Assembly (NCBI RefSeq): GCF_026013645.1
Contig: NZ_CP110224.1
Location: 434,001 to 498,000, forward strand
Length of the DNA stretch: 64,000 nt
DNA from: Virgibacillus natechei
GTDB lineage: Bacteria > Bacillota > Bacilli > Bacillales > Amphibacillaceae
Direction: 5' to 3'
The translations under genes were made by a program, and so were the position numbers. The notes beneath the pieces are model-generated. The model made no database searches. It was given only the letters and a program-made list of their open reading frames with translations, and was not told the DNA's origin. Position 1 is the first letter of the stretch, and each line of letters begins with the position of its first letter. Below are positions 61,292-64,000 of this stretch, piece after piece.

Positions 61292-62410
61292 ATGGATACG
61301 TTACGCTTGGATATTCCAACCATTGCAATTACAGGCAGTGCTGGAAAAACGACAACCAAAGAGATGATCGCTTCAATATTGGACACAAAATGGGACATAT
61401 TTAAATCTTATAAAAATAATAATAACCCTTCTTTGCATACAAAAAAACATGCTCAAATGATAGAACCTTGGCATCAAGGAGTGGTTTTAGAATATGGGAT
61501 GTCAAGGGAGGGATTTGGAAAACAACATTGTAGTTATATTGAGCCTAATATCAGTATTATTACGAGTATTGGATTCGCTCATATGGGTGCTCTTGGAGGT
61601 AACCTAGAGAATATAGTCGAAGCAAAGTCAGCACTCTTTAAATATATGAAACCTACGGGCACGCTGTTAATAAATAGTGACGATGAGAATTCAAAATTAT
61701 TACAGACGGATAGCTTTAAAGGCCAAATGATAACCGTAGGAATTAAGAATAAGGCTGACTATCAGGCAATTAATGTAACATTTTTGGATAATGGAATGCT
61801 TTTTCAAGTTTTGTTAGATAACCATCTTGAGGAATTTTTTATTCCTTGCTTTGGCAATTTTAATGTCATAAATGCATTGTTTGCAATTGCTGTTAGCCAT
61901 CGACTGCATTTTACTCCTTCAGAGATAAGAAAAGGACTAATGAACTTTGAAAAACCTGTAAGACGATTATTTGTGAAGCATTTACGAGAAAACGCCATTC
62001 TTGTCGACGATAGCTATAGCGCTAACCCCCAAGCGGTCAAGGCGGCTATAGATGTTCTAAGCGAAATTGGAAAAGACAAAAAGAAAGTGGTTATACTAGG
62101 GTCAATGCTAGAATTAGGTCATTATTCAACTAAATTTCATGAGGATATTGGAAAATACGTAGTAATGAACAAAATCGATACGATTCTAACATATGGAAAA
62201 GATGCGAAATCAATTGGTGATGGGGCTCTCTCTGCTGGTCATCCCTTAGCGAAGCTATTCCACTTTGAAGACCGTGAACTTTTGCATGCACATATAGGAG
62301 ACATCACAACATCGAATGCTGCGATTTTGGTTAAAGGCTCAAATGGTATGAAGATGAATATGACCGTAAAGTATCTTGTTAAAAAGAATGGATTAAAAAA
62401 GAAAAACTAG
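61292..62410 (+). CDS. MurF-like Mur ligase lacking the N-terminal domain
   Basis: A 372-residue Mur-family ATP-dependent ligase. The P-loop is TIAITGSAGKTTTKEMIASI (residues ~9-28), the middle domain has SIGFAHMGALGGNLENIVEA (His/Glu), and the C-terminal domain has ILVDDSYSANPQAVKAAIDV, the MurF signature. The usual ~85-residue N-terminal UDP-substrate domain of MurF (about 455 residues) is absent, so it probably ligates a different carboxylate and amine. AGGAGG lies upstream. No partner gene adjoins it. Confidence 0.83.
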   Translation: MDTLRLDIPTIAITGSAGKTTTKEMIASILDTKWDIFKSYKNNNNPSLHTKKHAQMIEPWHQGVVLEYGMSREGFGKQHCSYIEPNISIITSIGFAHMGALGGNLENIVEAKSALFKYMKPTGTLLINSDDENSKLLQTDSFKGQMITVGIKNKADYQAINVTFLDNGMLFQVLLDNHLEEFFIPCFGNFNVINALFAIAVSHRLHFTPSEIRKGLMNFEKPVRRLFVKHLRENAILVDDSYSANPQAVKAAIDVLSEIGKDKKKVVILGSMLELGHYSTKFHEDIGKYVVMNKIDTILTYGKDAKSIGDGALSAGHPLAKLFHFEDRELLHAHIGDITTSNAAILVKGSNGMKMNMTVKYLVKKNGLKKKN

Positions 62411-62420
62411 TGAAAAGTAT

Positions 62421-62447
62421 AGCCGCATTCCTTTAGAGGATGCGGCT
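62421..62447 (+). terminator. Terminator of the MurF-like gene
   Basis: AGCCGCATTCC and GAGGATGCGGCT form a stem followed by AACTTTT. Confidence 0.8.
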
Positions 62448-62485
62448 AACTTTTAGGTTAGAATACGGTGTTTGTTATAGTATTC

Positions 62486-63994
62486 TTAGTTTCTTTTATT
62501 ATCTTTCGGTTCGTATTCTGCTTTTATTGATTTCCATATTGATACAATCATAATCAGAAGGATGACTGTAAATGGCAAAGCTGCTGTTAATGAAGCTGTT
62601 TGCAGGGCATCCAATCCACCTGTAAATAATAACACAAGAGCAATTGCTGTAATAAGAACACCCCATATTATTTTGGTTATCAGAGCTGGATTTAGACTTC
62701 CTTTAGATGTCATTGTTCCTAAAATATAAGTTGCAGAGTCAGCAGAAGTTACCATGAAGGTAAAAATCAGCAATATCGAAATGATCGATAAGATGTCTGT
62801 AAAAGGCACAACTCCGAGTGCTTCAAATAAAGCTACTGTTACATCATTGTTAACAGCCTCTGCAATACGAGTTCCATTATTTAAATCACTGTACAATGCA
62901 GTTCCGCCAAATACGGCAATCCATACACAGGCAATAGCGGGTGGTGCTAACATCACGCCTGCTACAAATTCACGGATGGTTCTGCCTCTAGACACCCGTG
63001 CTACAAATGCTCCTACAAATGGAGACCAGGCGATGGCCCATGCCCAGTAAAATATCGTCCAATCATATACCCACTCGCCACCTGTATATGGTGTCAGGCG
63101 CAGACTGTACTGAACAAAATGGGTTAAATAATCGCCTAAACCCAGCACAAAAGAGTTTAAAATAAATAATGTTGGCCCCAGTAAAAATACAATGACCATG
63201 ATAAGCAGAGCCAGCCCTAAATTTATGTTGCTCAGCCATTTTATTCCTCTATCCAATCCTGTGCCAGAAGAGACTAAATAGCAAACCATCATGATTAGAG
63301 CTATTATAATCTGGACCCCGATATTATTCGGGATATTAAAGACGGATGACAACCCACCATTTAGCTGGATAAACGATAACCCGACGGTGGTCGCAACACC
63401 CATGACCGTAGCAATTACAGCCAATATGTTAATCGTATTCGCTACGCCCTTATTTTTCCCGATAACGGGTTCGATGGCAACAGAAACCAATCCGCTCCTT
63501 CTTTTTCTGAATTGAATAAAGGCAATTGCCAGTCCGGCAATCGCAAAAACGGCCCACTGACTAATGCCCCAGTGGAAAAAGGAATATCCCATTGCCACCC
63601 TGGCCGCTTCCTCTGTCTGTGGCTCAATGCCAGGAAACGGGGTTACAAAAAAATGACTCATCGGTTCTGCGACACTCCAGAAAACAAGCGATACGCCAAA
63701 GCCTGCCGAGAACAGCATACCAACCCATGTAAAAAACGGGTATTCCGGGCGTGAATCAGAAGGACCTAACCGCATTATTCCATATTTACTTATGGAAATT
63801 CCAACTAGGAATAGGATAATAACAAAAACTGCTAGTAAATAAAACCATCCAAAATTAACCGTTGTAAAATCAAAAAGTGTCTGGGCCACTGTGCCAAACT
63901 GCTCTGGCATGAAAGCACCAATGATAACTAATAAGCCAAGAATAATTGCCGAGATAAAAAATACTGGATTTTTATAACTCTCTTTTTTCTTCAT
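62486..63994 (-). CDS. BCCT-family osmolyte transporter
   Basis: A 502-residue betaine/carnitine/choline transporter with about twelve helices. MLFSAGFGVSLVFWSVAEPM is the glycine-rich helix 3 region; FYWAWAIAWSPFVGAFVARV (helix 8) is the family signature with the aromatic cage. The helix 3 motif reads GFGVSL instead of GMGIGL of sodium-coupled betaine carriers, so coupling or substrate may differ. The start lies six bases from the window edge and the ribosome site is outside. It fits the osmoprotectant theme of the carnitine locus. Confidence 0.9.
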   Translation of the reverse strand: MKKKESYKNPVFFISAIILGLLVIIGAFMPEQFGTVAQTLFDFTTVNFGWFYLLAVFVIILFLVGISISKYGIMRLGPSDSRPEYPFFTWVGMLFSAGFGVSLVFWSVAEPMSHFFVTPFPGIEPQTEEAARVAMGYSFFHWGISQWAVFAIAGLAIAFIQFRKRRSGLVSVAIEPVIGKNKGVANTINILAVIATVMGVATTVGLSFIQLNGGLSSVFNIPNNIGVQIIIALIMMVCYLVSSGTGLDRGIKWLSNINLGLALLIMVIVFLLGPTLFILNSFVLGLGDYLTHFVQYSLRLTPYTGGEWVYDWTIFYWAWAIAWSPFVGAFVARVSRGRTIREFVAGVMLAPPAIACVWIAVFGGTALYSDLNNGTRIAEAVNNDVTVALFEALGVVPFTDILSIISILLIFTFMVTSADSATYILGTMTSKGSLNPALITKIIWGVLITAIALVLLFTGGLDALQTASLTAALPFTVILLIMIVSIWKSIKAEYEPKDNKRN

Positions 63995-64000
63995 AAAATA

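Overview
The window looks like a chromosomal segment from a low-GC Gram-positive, spore-former-type, salt-tolerant member of the Bacillaceae (Oceanobacillus/Virgibacillus-like). This rests on strong AGGAGG ribosome sites, frequent TTG/GTG starts, clear similarity to Bacillus subtilis proteins (MtnE, OpuC, CatE, MhqR/MhqO/MhqD, YtrA/YtrB, EcsC, BrnQ) and a focus on compatible solutes. No rRNA, tRNA or CRISPR array was seen. The genus is an inference.

Left part (1-11.4 kb): a left-truncated MtnE-like aminotransferase and a lipoprotein serpin lie on the minus strand. A TetR gene, a 42-bp tandem repeat and a long plus-strand carnitine locus follow. The locus encodes a BKACE-family cleavage enzyme, L-carnitine dehydrogenase, a thioesterase, an OpuC-type CBS-ATPase/permease/binding protein/permease importer and a CocE/NonD hydrolase. 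Together these would import carnitine (perhaps acyl-carnitines) and convert it to glycine betaine. Three copies of one TetR-type operator sit in the TetR promoter and the carnitine promoter.

Middle (11.4-26.2 kb): housekeeping and accessory genes (RluA-type pseudouridine synthase, Uma2 nuclease-fold protein, AI-2E/YtvI-type permease, BrnQ, GntR, a TetR-ABC exporter operon) are mixed with decayed genes (PlsC, formamidase, a HEPN protein, small broken ORFs). An 88-bp two-hairpin mobile-element-like repeat occurs three times; one copy splits the HEPN gene, whose reading frame is restored exactly by removing it. An uncharacterised DUF1828-type two-gene cassette lies here.

Right-middle (26.2-46.6 kb): regulator-linked stress and efflux modules. 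A tandem-HTH MerR protein faces a UvrA paralogue; an Hsp33-MerR(TipAS)-ABC exporter operon has a textbook 19-bp-spacer MerR promoter. Then come a YhdH/YhfP reductase, nucleotidyltransferase genes including an AbiEii-like two-gene pair, EcsC, an aldo/keto reductase, a TetR-DrrAB-like exporter, a YtrAB-like operon and an MntABCD-like manganese importer with two MntR-like boxes.

Right end (46.6-64 kb): a secreted protein with no normal start codon plus a four-TM neighbour, a catalase, an S41 peptidase, DUF3891, a quinone/electrophile cluster (CatE-like, MhqD, flavin reductase, MhqO, MhqR), a DUF1906 protein, a frameshifted UspA, an aldo/keto reductase, an NAD(P)-binding protein, a Gln-rich protein, a short MurF-like ligase and a BCCT osmolyte transporter.
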